A stretch of 64,000 nucleotides of DNA from Vagococcus martis (lineage in GTDB: Bacteria > Bacillota > Bacilli > Lactobacillales > Vagococcaceae), in assembly GCF_002026305.1 (NCBI RefSeq), contig NZ_MVAB01000001.1:868001-932000 (forward strand), written 5' to 3'. This document shows, in pieces, positions 1 to 7,703 of this stretch; positions within the stretch are counted from its first letter, which is position 1, and each line of letters opens with the position of its first letter. The translations under genes were made by a program, and so were the position numbers. Below the pieces are notes generated by a model, which saw nothing but the letters and a program-made list of their open reading frames with translations, was not told the DNA's origin and did no database searches.

Positions 1-792
1 ACGGGCCTTAGATACCTAAACGCCATTACATCATTGCGAAAAGATGTGTGCACACCTATCGAACTAGTTGCTTTTCCACAACATGGATTATTACGTTCAA
101 AAAGCAGCCAATTAATGGAAAAAGCTTTGCAAAATGGTGCTAATTTTGTTGGCGGTGTGGATCCTTACTCGCTAGATGGCGACTATAAAGCATCTCTTCA
201 TGAAACATTTCGACTAGCGACAACTTATAATGTGGGGATTGATATCCATGTTCATGATAGGAAAGAAGCTGGAACAACAACCATAAAAGAAATCATTCGT
301 TTAACTAAAAAACATGGATGGCAAGATAAAGTGTTTATCAGTCATGCATTTGGCTTAAATGATTTTGTTGGTGACGAAAGAAAACAAGTGTTTTCCGATT
401 TAGCTAAGCAGGGTATCCATATTGTAACGAGTGTTCCTATTACACCAAATACGATCCCTCCGATTATGGAGCTTATCGATTACGGTGTATCTGTTCATCT
501 AGGTTGTGATAATATTTACGACTGTTGGTCTCCTTATGGTGATGGCTCACTTCAAGAAAAATTGGTGCGTTTAGGTGAATTATTTAATGTAAAAGACCAA
601 AGTGATTTGACTCAGCTTTTAGGATTAATGACTGATGGCGTGACTACTTTAGATAAAAACGGAAACCATATATGGCCTAGTGTTGGTGATGAAGCTACTT
701 ATTTACTTACTCCGGCAATGTCATCAGCTGAATTTGTTGCTAGAAAATCGCCTATTACATCAAGCTATTATCAAGGAAAACAAGTAAAATAA
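1..792 (+). CDS. Amidohydrolase, cytosine-deaminase-like (5' truncated by window edge)
   Basis: The reading frame is open from base 1, so the start lies outside the window; 263 codons are visible before the TAA. The product resembles the C-terminal two thirds of cytosine-deaminase-type metal-dependent amidohydrolases, which are TIM-barrel enzymes that hydrolytically deaminate cytosine or related rings. Visible landmarks are DIHVHD (about residues 82-87 of the visible part), SHAFGLND and HLGCDN, which fit the metal-binding His and catalytic Asp strands of the barrel. The first metal-binding HxH motif would be upstream of the window. The exact substrate cannot be read from the sequence. A purine permease lies 0.5 kb away but on the other strand with its own promoter, so a functional link is not implied. 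Confidence 0.75.
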   Translation, partial: TGLRYLNAITSLRKDVCTPIELVAFPQHGLLRSKSSQLMEKALQNGANFVGGVDPYSLDGDYKASLHETFRLATTYNVGIDIHVHDRKEAGTTTIKEIIRLTKKHGWQDKVFISHAFGLNDFVGDERKQVFSDLAKQGIHIVTSVPITPNTIPPIMELIDYGVSVHLGCDNIYDCWSPYGDGSLQEKLVRLGELFNVKDQSDLTQLLGLMTDGVTTLDKNGNHIWPSVGDEATYLLTPAMSSAEFVARKSPITSSYYQGKQVK

Positions 793-799
793 ATAAGCT

Positions 800-1200
800 G
801 ACTAGAAAGTCTTAAAATAGATGTATTGGCCACGTCCCAAAACAGGTCATGATTTCCGCGACTTCTAGCCAAATAACTCATGTGTTTTCTCGCATCATTT
901 ATAGTCATCTCTTAATCTTTGTCGATATCTATCAACATCACGCCAGAATTATAATAATCGCGATCTGTATTAAGTCTTATATTATTAATATCTGAACTAA
1001 TTTTGTAATACCTTTATGAGTCGAGGCCGCTAATAAACTTCCTTGTAAATTAATTCACCATAATTCTTCTAACGAATTTAGTACTAAGATATCTGGATCA
1101 AGGTAAAGTACACGTTTTATTGTTTTAGGTAGAATATCCCCACAAAGTAAACGATAATACATCTCTTTAGGGGATTTACTGACAACTTTAAGTCGATTCT
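800..1200 (-). pseudogene. Remnant of a GT8-family glycosyltransferase
   Basis: This 0.5-kb gap holds no intact gene but contains a decayed one on the minus strand. Around 1080-1175 the minus strand reads KEMYYRLLCGDILPK and then KRVLYLDPDILVLNSLEELW, the classic core of family 8 glycosyltransferases with the DxD metal motif (DPD). An in-frame TGA follows the W at about 1053. After a frameshift near 980 a second family motif appears, YYNSGVMLIDIDK, followed by another stop. The N-terminus is missing. The remnant has at least two stops and one frameshift, so it is dead. Confidence 0.75.
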
Positions 1201-1253
1201 AAGTTTACTCATTTTTATTAGCAGTATTTTTCGCAAACAAACTGCATAAGATA

Positions 1254-1292
1254 AAAAATCCACATGTCATCACTTTTAGACATGTGGATTTT
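1254..1292 (-). terminator. Intrinsic terminator after the purine permease
   Basis: A 14-bp stem AAAATCCACATGTC / GACATGTGGATTTT with a 10-nt loop sits directly after the permease stop codon. The A/T ends give a U-rich tail in either direction. Confidence 0.8.
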
Positions 1293-1294
1293 AG

Positions 1295-2671
1295 TTAAAT
1301 TGTAAATAAATAGAGTATAGAAATCACTGTGATAAAATGCATTACATTTGGAATTTCTTTTAATCGTCCGGCAAAAATCATGCATAACTCATAAGATAAA
1401 AATCCTAATACAAGTCCTAAAGCAATTGAACCGGTTAATGGCATCATGACAATCGTTAGAAAAGCTGGAATAACTTCTTCAAATCCACCATCCCAATCAA
1501 TCCCTGTGATGTTTTGCATCATAAAAATACCAATTACCACCATCGCTGGCGTGGTCACAGCTGTTGTGACAAGAGATAACACTGGATAAAAGAAGGCTGA
1601 TAATAAAAACAATCCCGCCACAATGACACTCATCAAACCAGTTCTAGCACCAGCAATAATTCCTGATACAGATTCAATATAAGTTGATAAACTTGATGTT
1701 CCTAAGATTGAACCAAAGAATGTTCCCAACGCATCGGCACTGTAAATACGTTTGTTGTCTTCAAAGTTTTCTTGTTTAATATCAGATACTTGTGTAGCTG
1801 CCGCAGACAATGTCGTCGCTGTTCCAAAGAAATCTAAAAATAAAAAGGTCAAAATAATAACAATAGAATCTAACGATAACATCTTATCTAAATTTTTCAC
1901 CGCAACCATAAATGTATCGTTCATCATGGCATTCATTGGCTCAGTCGGAATGACAACTGGTGAGCCTTTTGGTAATTGCGGTAATGTCGCGATGACATCT
2001 GCACTCAGGTTAAACCAATTCATTGATGCACCGAATCGAATAAACAACCCACATACGGCAGCACCAATCATTCCTAAAAACACAGCATATTGATTTTTTC
2101 TCACTAAGAAAAATGCAGCTGTGATGATACCAAAGAATGCGATAATCACATTAGGGTTAGAAAAACCGCCAAATGTAATAAACATTCCCTCATCTGGCAC
2201 GATGATTCCTGAATTTTTAAAACTAACAAAAGCGATAAAAATCCCCAAACCTACTGTTCCTGCTTGTTTCACATTAGCTGGTATAGCTTTAATTATTTTA
2301 GAGCGAGCACCTGAAAAAGCAAGCATTAAAAACAACACTGAGGCAACTAAAACTGATGCCAATGCTTCTTGCCAAGATTTCCCCATTTGCAAAACAACTG
2401 AATAAGCAAAAAAGGCATTCATTGACATACACGGCGCAAGGCCTAGTGGAAATTTTGCCCATAACCCCATAATGAGCATGGCGATGGCTGAAGACAAGAT
2501 AGTCGACATAAAAACGGCATCTTGTGGCATCCCTGCTTGCCCTAAAATAATCGGATTAACAAAAATAACATAGGACATCGCAAAAAATGCCGTTAACCCT
2601 CCTGTAAATTCTCGTTTAAAAGTAGAACCTGATGCTGTGATACCAAAATACTGATCAATCTTTTCCTTCAT
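1295..2671 (-). CDS. NCS2/AzgA-type purine permease (adenine/guanine/hypoxanthine)
   Basis: A 458-residue polytopic membrane protein of the AzgA/PbuG branch of the NCS2 nucleobase transporters, which import adenine, guanine or hypoxanthine with protons. Family signatures are GGLTAFFAMSYVIFVNP near residue 23, APCMSMNAFFAY near residue 80 and FLDFFGTATTLSAAA in the second half. The start at 2671 is chosen because AGGAGG lies just upstream; an earlier in-frame ATG at 2701 lacks a binding site. A purine riboswitch and a good promoter lie upstream and a terminator follows, so this is a single-gene unit. The riboswitch keeps C at the specificity position, so guanine or hypoxanthine is the likely sensed ligand. 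Confidence 0.9.
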   Translation of the reverse strand: MKEKIDQYFGITASGSTFKREFTGGLTAFFAMSYVIFVNPIILGQAGMPQDAVFMSTILSSAIAMLIMGLWAKFPLGLAPCMSMNAFFAYSVVLQMGKSWQEALASVLVASVLFLMLAFSGARSKIIKAIPANVKQAGTVGLGIFIAFVSFKNSGIIVPDEGMFITFGGFSNPNVIIAFFGIITAAFFLVRKNQYAVFLGMIGAAVCGLFIRFGASMNWFNLSADVIATLPQLPKGSPVVIPTEPMNAMMNDTFMVAVKNLDKMLSLDSIVIILTFLFLDFFGTATTLSAAATQVSDIKQENFEDNKRIYSADALGTFFGSILGTSSLSTYIESVSGIIAGARTGLMSVIVAGLFLLSAFFYPVLSLVTTAVTTPAMVVIGIFMMQNITGIDWDGGFEEVIPAFLTIVMMPLTGSIALGLVLGFLSYELCMIFAGRLKEIPNVMHFITVISILYLFTI

Positions 2672-2729
2672 TACTATTCCTCCTATTGGTTTAAAAAACA
2701 CATCATGGCAGAATAATAAGATTCATTTG

Positions 2730-2794
2730 CCAAAGTAAGTTACTTTACGGGTAACTTGTAGAAACTTCTAGACCGTATTACTAGAATTATATGG
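2730..2794 (-). promoter_or_regulatory. Purine riboswitch aptamer
   Basis: On the minus strand the order is P1 strand CCATATAAT, P2 stem TTCTAG/CTAGAA, the conserved junction GTTTCTAC, P3 stem AAGTTAC with loop CCGTAAA and GTAACTT, then ACTTTGG closing P1. This matches the xpt-type purine aptamer. The base at the specificity position (the C in ACTTTGG) fits guanine/hypoxanthine rather than adenine. I could not identify an obvious expression-platform terminator between it and the gene. Confidence 0.88.
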
Positions 2795-2811
2795 TTTTTT
2801 ATTACCTCGAT

Positions 2812-2840
2812 ATCATAACAACTTTCTTTTACTTTTTCAA
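2812..2840 (-). promoter_or_regulatory. Promoter of the purine permease transcript
   Basis: On the minus strand there is a -35 TTGAAA and a -10 TATGAT separated by 17 nt, placed about 20 bases before the riboswitch. The rest of the interval up to 2936 is AT-rich with nothing else recognised. Confidence 0.75.
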
Positions 2841-2936
2841 CAGTAAAACGAACAAATATAATTGATTTTATAATAATAGTTAATTTTTATCGCTATTTTT
2901 TGACTATCTATTTTAACTTAATCACGATTAATCATA

Positions 2937-2975
2937 TAAAAAAGACAGACGTTTTTTCAAACGACTGTCTTTAAT
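2937..2975 (-). terminator. Terminator of the BceAB-like operon
   Basis: Hairpin AAAGACAG ... CTGTCTTT with an inner ACG/CGT extension, followed on the minus strand by a T-rich run. It lies immediately after the permease stop codon. Confidence 0.8.
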
Positions 2976-2978
2976 TAA

Positions 2979-4781
2979 TTATTCTGATTCTTTTGGTAAG
3001 ACTATACTACCATATATCACAACAGTTATCACATAATAAATAGCATATAAGAAAATAAATAGTGAGAATGGAATCCAAATACCGTGATAAGGATCACTCA
3101 TTAATTCTTTGAACATTTGTAACCCGAACAATACATGAATGATACCTAAAATACCTGGTAATAAAAATAGCACGCCGATTTCTTTTCTAATAGCTCCTTT
3201 AAGTAATGATGGTCGTGTACCAATTTTTCGTAGCATTTGGAATCTTGCCTTATCTGTGTTGGCTGATGATAAGATTTTAAACATCAAACAACTTGCTAGC
3301 ATAGTCAGAAATGCTAATCCTAAAAAGAATCCCATAAATTGGAAACCAGAATAGAGAGAATTGGATATTTGATACATCACATATTTTTGTGCGGTTTGAT
3401 TAAATCCATCACCTGTAGCTAAGCTTGGATTATTTGTTGTGTTTTCTTCTACCAACTTTTTAATTTGAGGCAGACTCTCTTTGAAATTAGAGACACTGAT
3501 TAATTCCATATTAGTTGTTGGCAACGCTAATTGGTTAAACTCTTCTGTGGACACAAATTTTATTTCTTTGTTTTGTTGTTCTGGTGTACCATACCATCTT
3601 AGCTTTTCAGCTAGTTGTTGGTTTTCCAGCATATCTTTTCCACTATAATTTATCACTTTTTGTGATTGAAAATCTTTATCTTGGAAAGGCTGTTCGTTAA
3701 ATTCATCTGCATTATAATAAAGTGTTGTCTCATCTTCTTTTTGGCTATAGGTATCATTTACAGTTGGATTTAAAGCACTCACTTTACTTGTATCGACTTT
3801 TTGTGAGTTATTTAAAATTAAATCATAAGTGGCTGATTTATTAGTTGATTCTAGTGTTTGAGTTCTAAAACCTAATCCAACAGTAATGGCACCCATTGCC
3901 ATGGCAAACAAAATCGCAACCATTGTCAAAATTTGAGTGTATTCACGAATACGGAATGTTAATTGAGATAATGTAAAATTATTAAGTTTCCTCATAGAAA
4001 TAGCATCGATACGTTTCAAAATACTTAACACAAAAATCGCGATCGCATGGAACAATAAATAGCTTCCTAATACAATTGTCACAAGTGCTATGGCAATACC
4101 AAACAACTGATATTGATTAATGTGAGCCAGCATATAGTATCCAATGCCCAAACTTATCACACCAACAATCGTTTCTAAAACTAATAAAACAGGATGAATT
4201 TTTAATGCTTTTGGCATGGCTTGTTCTTTCAATAATTGTAGAATGGGCTTTTTCATAATAGAACCTGCATTAATAAAAGCTGTCACTATAAATAAAATAC
4301 CAAAGAAAACAAACGTCCAAATCATCGCTGATAAATTAAATGGTGAAAAGTTTTTTACGGTAATCTCAAGTTGATTAACCAACAAATAGTTGACGACCGA
4401 AGTTAACCCAATACCTACTAAATTACCAATAATAGTTGCTGCAAATCCAATGATAAATGTTTCTAAAAAGATGATTTGCGCAATTTTACTTGTTTTAGCA
4501 CCCAACATCATGAGCATTGCATATGTTTTTTGCCGCAACATCATTAAAAATGAATTAGCATATAAAATATAAACAACTGTAATAATACCTAACAATACTG
4601 TCCCAAATTGAAAAATGACCGCCGCCATTTTGACTGTATTACTACTTTCTAGAAAGGCTTTGTTTGTTGCAATACTTTGGAACATATAAAAAATAGCAGA
4701 TGCTATTGCTAAACCTGAAAAGAGAATCATATAATCTCGTAAACGACTTTTTATACCTGTCATGGATAACTTCCAAATCAT
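2979..4781 (-). CDS. BceB-type ABC transporter permease (FtsX family)
   Basis: A 600-residue membrane protein of the BceB/VraG type, the permease half of peptide-antibiotic sensing and detoxifying ABC transporters. It has the expected plan: an N-terminal transmembrane helix, two groups of FtsX-like helices (about 55-260 and 280-310), a large extracellular domain of about 200 residues (310-505) and three C-terminal helices. It is slightly shorter than typical BceB proteins. The ATG has AAAGGAG ten bases upstream. It lies 16 bases after the ATPase gene and shares its transcript. Members protect against bacitracin, nisin or other lipid-II binders; the specific drug cannot be told. No BceRS-type two-component system is adjacent. 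Confidence 0.85.
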   Translation of the reverse strand: MIWKLSMTGIKSRLRDYMILFSGLAIASAIFYMFQSIATNKAFLESSNTVKMAAVIFQFGTVLLGIITVVYILYANSFLMMLRQKTYAMLMMLGAKTSKIAQIIFLETFIIGFAATIIGNLVGIGLTSVVNYLLVNQLEITVKNFSPFNLSAMIWTFVFFGILFIVTAFINAGSIMKKPILQLLKEQAMPKALKIHPVLLVLETIVGVISLGIGYYMLAHINQYQLFGIAIALVTIVLGSYLLFHAIAIFVLSILKRIDAISMRKLNNFTLSQLTFRIREYTQILTMVAILFAMAMGAITVGLGFRTQTLESTNKSATYDLILNNSQKVDTSKVSALNPTVNDTYSQKEDETTLYYNADEFNEQPFQDKDFQSQKVINYSGKDMLENQQLAEKLRWYGTPEQQNKEIKFVSTEEFNQLALPTTNMELISVSNFKESLPQIKKLVEENTTNNPSLATGDGFNQTAQKYVMYQISNSLYSGFQFMGFFLGLAFLTMLASCLMFKILSSANTDKARFQMLRKIGTRPSLLKGAIRKEIGVLFLLPGILGIIHVLFGLQMFKELMSDPYHGIWIPFSLFIFLYAIYYVITVVIYGSIVLPKESE

Positions 4782-4797
4782 TGATGTATTCTCCTTT

Positions 4798-5550
4798 CTA
4801 TTGTTCTAAATTACCTAAAGAAACAAGGATTTCTCGGTAGAATTCATCACGAGATTTACCGTCACGTTTTAACTCTTGATGGATAACTCCATCTTTGATA
4901 AATAAAATACGTCTACAATAACTAGCAGAAAATGGATCGTGCGTTACCATTAATACAGATACATTGTCCTCATAATTCAACTCATCCATCATATCTAGTA
5001 AATCTTTAGCACTTTTTGAATCAAGTGCTCCTGTCGGCTCGTCTGCTAATAAAATACTAGGTTCAGTAACGAGTGCTCTAGCAGCTGCCACACGTTGTTT
5101 TTGTCCACCTGATAAAGCAGTTGGGTAATTATCTAAAATTTCTGTGATTCCTAAGCGATTGGCTACATGTTTCGTTTTCTTCTTAATCGTTTTAGGTTTC
5201 GCACTTTGTAATGACAAGGGAATCGCGATATTTTCTGATGCTGTCATTGTTTCTAGTAAATTAAAATCTTGGAAAATAAACCCAATTTTTTTTGCACGAA
5301 AATCAGCTAGCTTATTTCCTTTTAGAGTAGTAATATCTTCTCCTGCAATACTGACTGAACCATTTGTTGGTTTATCTAATGTTGACAAAATATTTAAAAG
5401 TGTTGATTTACCTGATCCAGAAGCTCCCATAATCCCAATAAATTCACCTTCTTTAACCTCAAATGTCACACCATTGAGTGCAGTTGTTTGCTTTTCATTT
5501 GGTTTACCATATACCTTTTTTAAATCTGTTACACTTACCACAGATACCAT
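4798..5550 (-). CDS. BceA-type ABC transporter ATP-binding protein
   Basis: A 250-residue ABC ATPase of the MacB/BceA class that drives the permease encoded just downstream. Walker A is GASGSGKST (about residues 43-51), the signature is LSGGQKQR and Walker B is ILLADEPTGALD, with the switch His in VTHD. The start at 5550 is chosen because AAGGAGG precedes it at a good distance; the open frame continues 17 codons upstream without a binding site. The gene is first in a two-gene operon. Confidence 0.88.
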   Translation of the reverse strand: MVSVVSVTDLKKVYGKPNEKQTTALNGVTFEVKEGEFIGIMGASGSGKSTLLNILSTLDKPTNGSVSIAGEDITTLKGNKLADFRAKKIGFIFQDFNLLETMTASENIAIPLSLQSAKPKTIKKKTKHVANRLGITEILDNYPTALSGGQKQRVAAARALVTEPSILLADEPTGALDSKSAKDLLDMMDELNYEDNVSVLMVTHDPFSASYCRRILFIKDGVIHQELKRDGKSRDEFYREILVSLGNLEQ

Positions 5551-5695
5551 ATAAATCCTCCTTAAAATACCTTTATTCATGTTCTTCATCATCGATACCA
5601 ATAGATTAAACCAAAAATCTGATGATAACTATTGAACTAGAGAGCGATTTTCACCCCGACCTTAGACCGATTAAAAAACATTCACTAATAGACTT

Positions 5696-5724
5696 ATTAT
5701 ATCATATTGTGTTTTTGTATAAAT
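5696..5724 (-). promoter_or_regulatory. Putative promoter of the BceAB-like operon
   Basis: A perfect -10 TATAAT on the minus strand with a weak -35 (ATTTAT) 17 nt upstream. The 140-base leader downstream contains CGACCTTAGACCG but no recognisable Bce-type operator. Confidence 0.5.
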
Positions 5725-5734
5725 ATAAAATAAA

Positions 5735-5756
5735 AAGCAACCCTTGGCTGCTTATA
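5735..5756 (-). terminator. Terminator of the menFDHC unit
   Basis: Minus-strand hairpin AAGCAGCC / GGGTTGCTT with one internal mismatch, followed by TTTATTTT, just after the menC stop codon. Confidence 0.65.
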
Positions 5757-5770
5757 AAATACAAAAATAT

Positions 5771-6880
5771 TTATTTGACATACATCACATGATAATGACC
5801 ATATTTTTCTAGCATCGCTTTATTTAATGTCACACCTAAACCATTTTCCTTAGGTACACTTAGCCTTCCATTTTCTAGTTCAAACGTTTCATTAATGATA
5901 TCTTCTTTAAAATATCGAGTTGAAGCGGAAATATCACCGGGAAAATTAAACCCTTCTTGAGAAGCAAAAGCCAAGTTAAGTGCTCGTCCAACACCTGACT
6001 CAAACATGCCACCACACCATAGTCCTAAGCCATTATTTTTACAATACTCAACAATTTTTTGTGCTTGTGTCACACCACCTACACGCGAAATTTTTAGATT
6101 AACAGCTCCCAAACTACCTAAACGATGACCTAACATCACATCTTCTACACTACGAATATTTTCATCTAGACAAATCGGTGTTTCAATATTCTTTTGAAGT
6201 TCAGCATGTTCTAAAAAATCTGAATAGCCAAAAGGTTGCTCAATCATCGATAGTTGATACGTGTCTAGTTCCTTGAAAATAGCTAGACTGTCTAAATCAT
6301 AAGCAGAATTTGCATCCACCATTAAAAGCATCTCTGGAAAATGACTTCTTACAGCTTTCACAAAACTCACATCCTGATTGGGTGCTATTTTTAATTTTAT
6401 CCGAGTATATCCTTCAGCCACATAACGTGATACCACTTCAATCAAATCCTGTACGCTTTTTTGAATGCCAATACTCACCCCAACAGATAATTTGTCAGTC
6501 TGACTACTAAATAGTTCTGCCAAACTTTTTTTATGCCTTTTTGCATACAAATCCCAAATTGCTGTTTCTAAAGAAGATTTAGCCATCCAGTTTCCACGTA
6601 TGACGGAAAATAATCGTGTGACATCATCGGGATGAGTAATCTGTGACTGAACTAACAACGGAATTAAATGATTAGCTAGAATCAATCGAGCTGTTTCTAA
6701 TGTTTCTTCTGTATAATCAGGTTGTTCAAACGCTACTAATTCCCCGTATCCTTGGTTACCAAGTTCATCTGTCACAACAAGAATATCCATTGCTTTATGC
6801 GATAAAAAGCCATAACTTGTTTTAAATGGTGCCACTAGAGGTAGTTTCACATGATAACTCTCTATTTTTGTTATATTCAT
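5771..6880 (-). CDS. menC: o-Succinylbenzoate synthase
   Basis: A 369-residue enolase-superfamily enzyme that dehydrates SHCHC to o-succinylbenzoate in menaquinone synthesis. The length and N-terminus match the low-GC Gram-positive MenC type. The two-Lys motif IKLKI (about residues 161-165) supplies the catalytic Lys. The metal ligands are the Asp of VDANS (about 190), the Glu of IEQPF (about 214) and the Asp of CLDEN (about 239), and the second catalytic Lys is in NLKISR. It is the last gene of the leftward men run, 10 bases after menH, and is followed by a terminator. Some members of this family also racemise N-acyl amino acids, but the men context decides the role here. Confidence 0.93.
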   Translation of the reverse strand: MNITKIESYHVKLPLVAPFKTSYGFLSHKAMDILVVTDELGNQGYGELVAFEQPDYTEETLETARLILANHLIPLLVQSQITHPDDVTRLFSVIRGNWMAKSSLETAIWDLYAKRHKKSLAELFSSQTDKLSVGVSIGIQKSVQDLIEVVSRYVAEGYTRIKLKIAPNQDVSFVKAVRSHFPEMLLMVDANSAYDLDSLAIFKELDTYQLSMIEQPFGYSDFLEHAELQKNIETPICLDENIRSVEDVMLGHRLGSLGAVNLKISRVGGVTQAQKIVEYCKNNGLGLWCGGMFESGVGRALNLAFASQEGFNFPGDISASTRYFKEDIINETFELENGRLSVPKENGLGVTLNKAMLEKYGHYHVMYVK

Positions 6881-6890
6881 AACCTATCCC

Positions 6891-7703
6891 TCACTCTAAA
6901 AGTTGTGTCACTGTTGCTAAAAACTCTGCTGGTTTTTCAACATGAATGCAATGACCACTATCTTCAAACTCAATCATCGTTGATTCTGTCATAAGCTGAT
7001 TCATTTGCTTAGCCAGGGATACAAACTTAAAGTCTTTCTGTCCAACCAAAAAATAAGGATGAAAAGGATACTCTTTTTCTAATTTCCCCCACAGTGATGG
7101 TTGAGTTCCTGTACCAAAATAGTGCAAGCTCATAGCAAGTCCTACTTCTTGTTGCGACAGTCGTTCCTGTCTGATAGTCTCACGAACTGTTTGTGGCAAA
7201 GTCTTTTGTGTATCAAACAAAGGGATAGTCTCCCAGTAATCAACAAATTTTTCAATCCCCTTATCTAGCAATAAACAAGCTAAACGATTATCTGATTGGC
7301 GACGATTCCACCTTGAATCAGCATCAGCTAACCCTGGGGAAGAACTTTCCAAAATCAGTGAATTGACTCGTGTCGGATATTCAAATGCGTAAGCCAATGC
7401 AAGACGTCCTCCCATTGAGTAACCTAACAGATCTATTTTATCTAGATTAAAAAACTCACGTATCTCTTCCAAATCTTTTACCTGTTGTTCACTTGTATAG
7501 CGATAAGGATGAACAAAGACACTTGTCTTTCCATGCCCTATCAGATCAATCGCGATAACATTATGGGTTTTGATATCATGTAAAAAACGAAACGTTTGTG
7601 ATGTTCCAGTAAACCCATGCAAACACACTAATGTTGGCTTCATACAGTCGAACTCGGTTACATAATTGATATAATAGTCTAAATCTCTGACGCTTATTAG
7701 CAT
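6891..7703 (-). CDS. menH: SHCHC synthase, alpha/beta hydrolase
   Basis: A 270-residue alpha/beta-hydrolase-fold enzyme that removes pyruvate from SEPHCHC to give SHCHC, the step between MenD and MenC. The oxyanion region is HGFTGTS (about residues 29-35), the nucleophile elbow is GYSMGG (about 95-100) and the catalytic His is in DSGHCIHVE near the C-terminus, where it is expected. The ATG lies inside the end of menD, overlapping it by 7 bases, which implies translational coupling. Confidence 0.9.
   Translation of the reverse strand: MLISVRDLDYYINYVTEFDCMKPTLVCLHGFTGTSQTFRFLHDIKTHNVIAIDLIGHGKTSVFVHPYRYTSEQQVKDLEEIREFFNLDKIDLLGYSMGGRLALAYAFEYPTRVNSLILESSSPGLADADSRWNRRQSDNRLACLLLDKGIEKFVDYWETIPLFDTQKTLPQTVRETIRQERLSQQEVGLAMSLHYFGTGTQPSLWGKLEKEYPFHPYFLVGQKDFKFVSLAKQMNQLMTESTMIEFEDSGHCIHVEKPAEFLATVTQLLE

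Noticed and set aside
1752-2405. Two plus-strand open frames antisense to the purine permease
   Set aside because: They mirror the codons of the minus-strand permease, lack ribosome binding sites and give low-complexity, Ser/Ile/Pro-rich products.
5602-5690. CGACCTTAGACCG upstream of the BceAB-like genes as a MerR or Bce operator
   Set aside because: The dyad is imperfect, it lies downstream of the likely promoter without a 19-bp spacer, and it does not match the Bce-box pattern.
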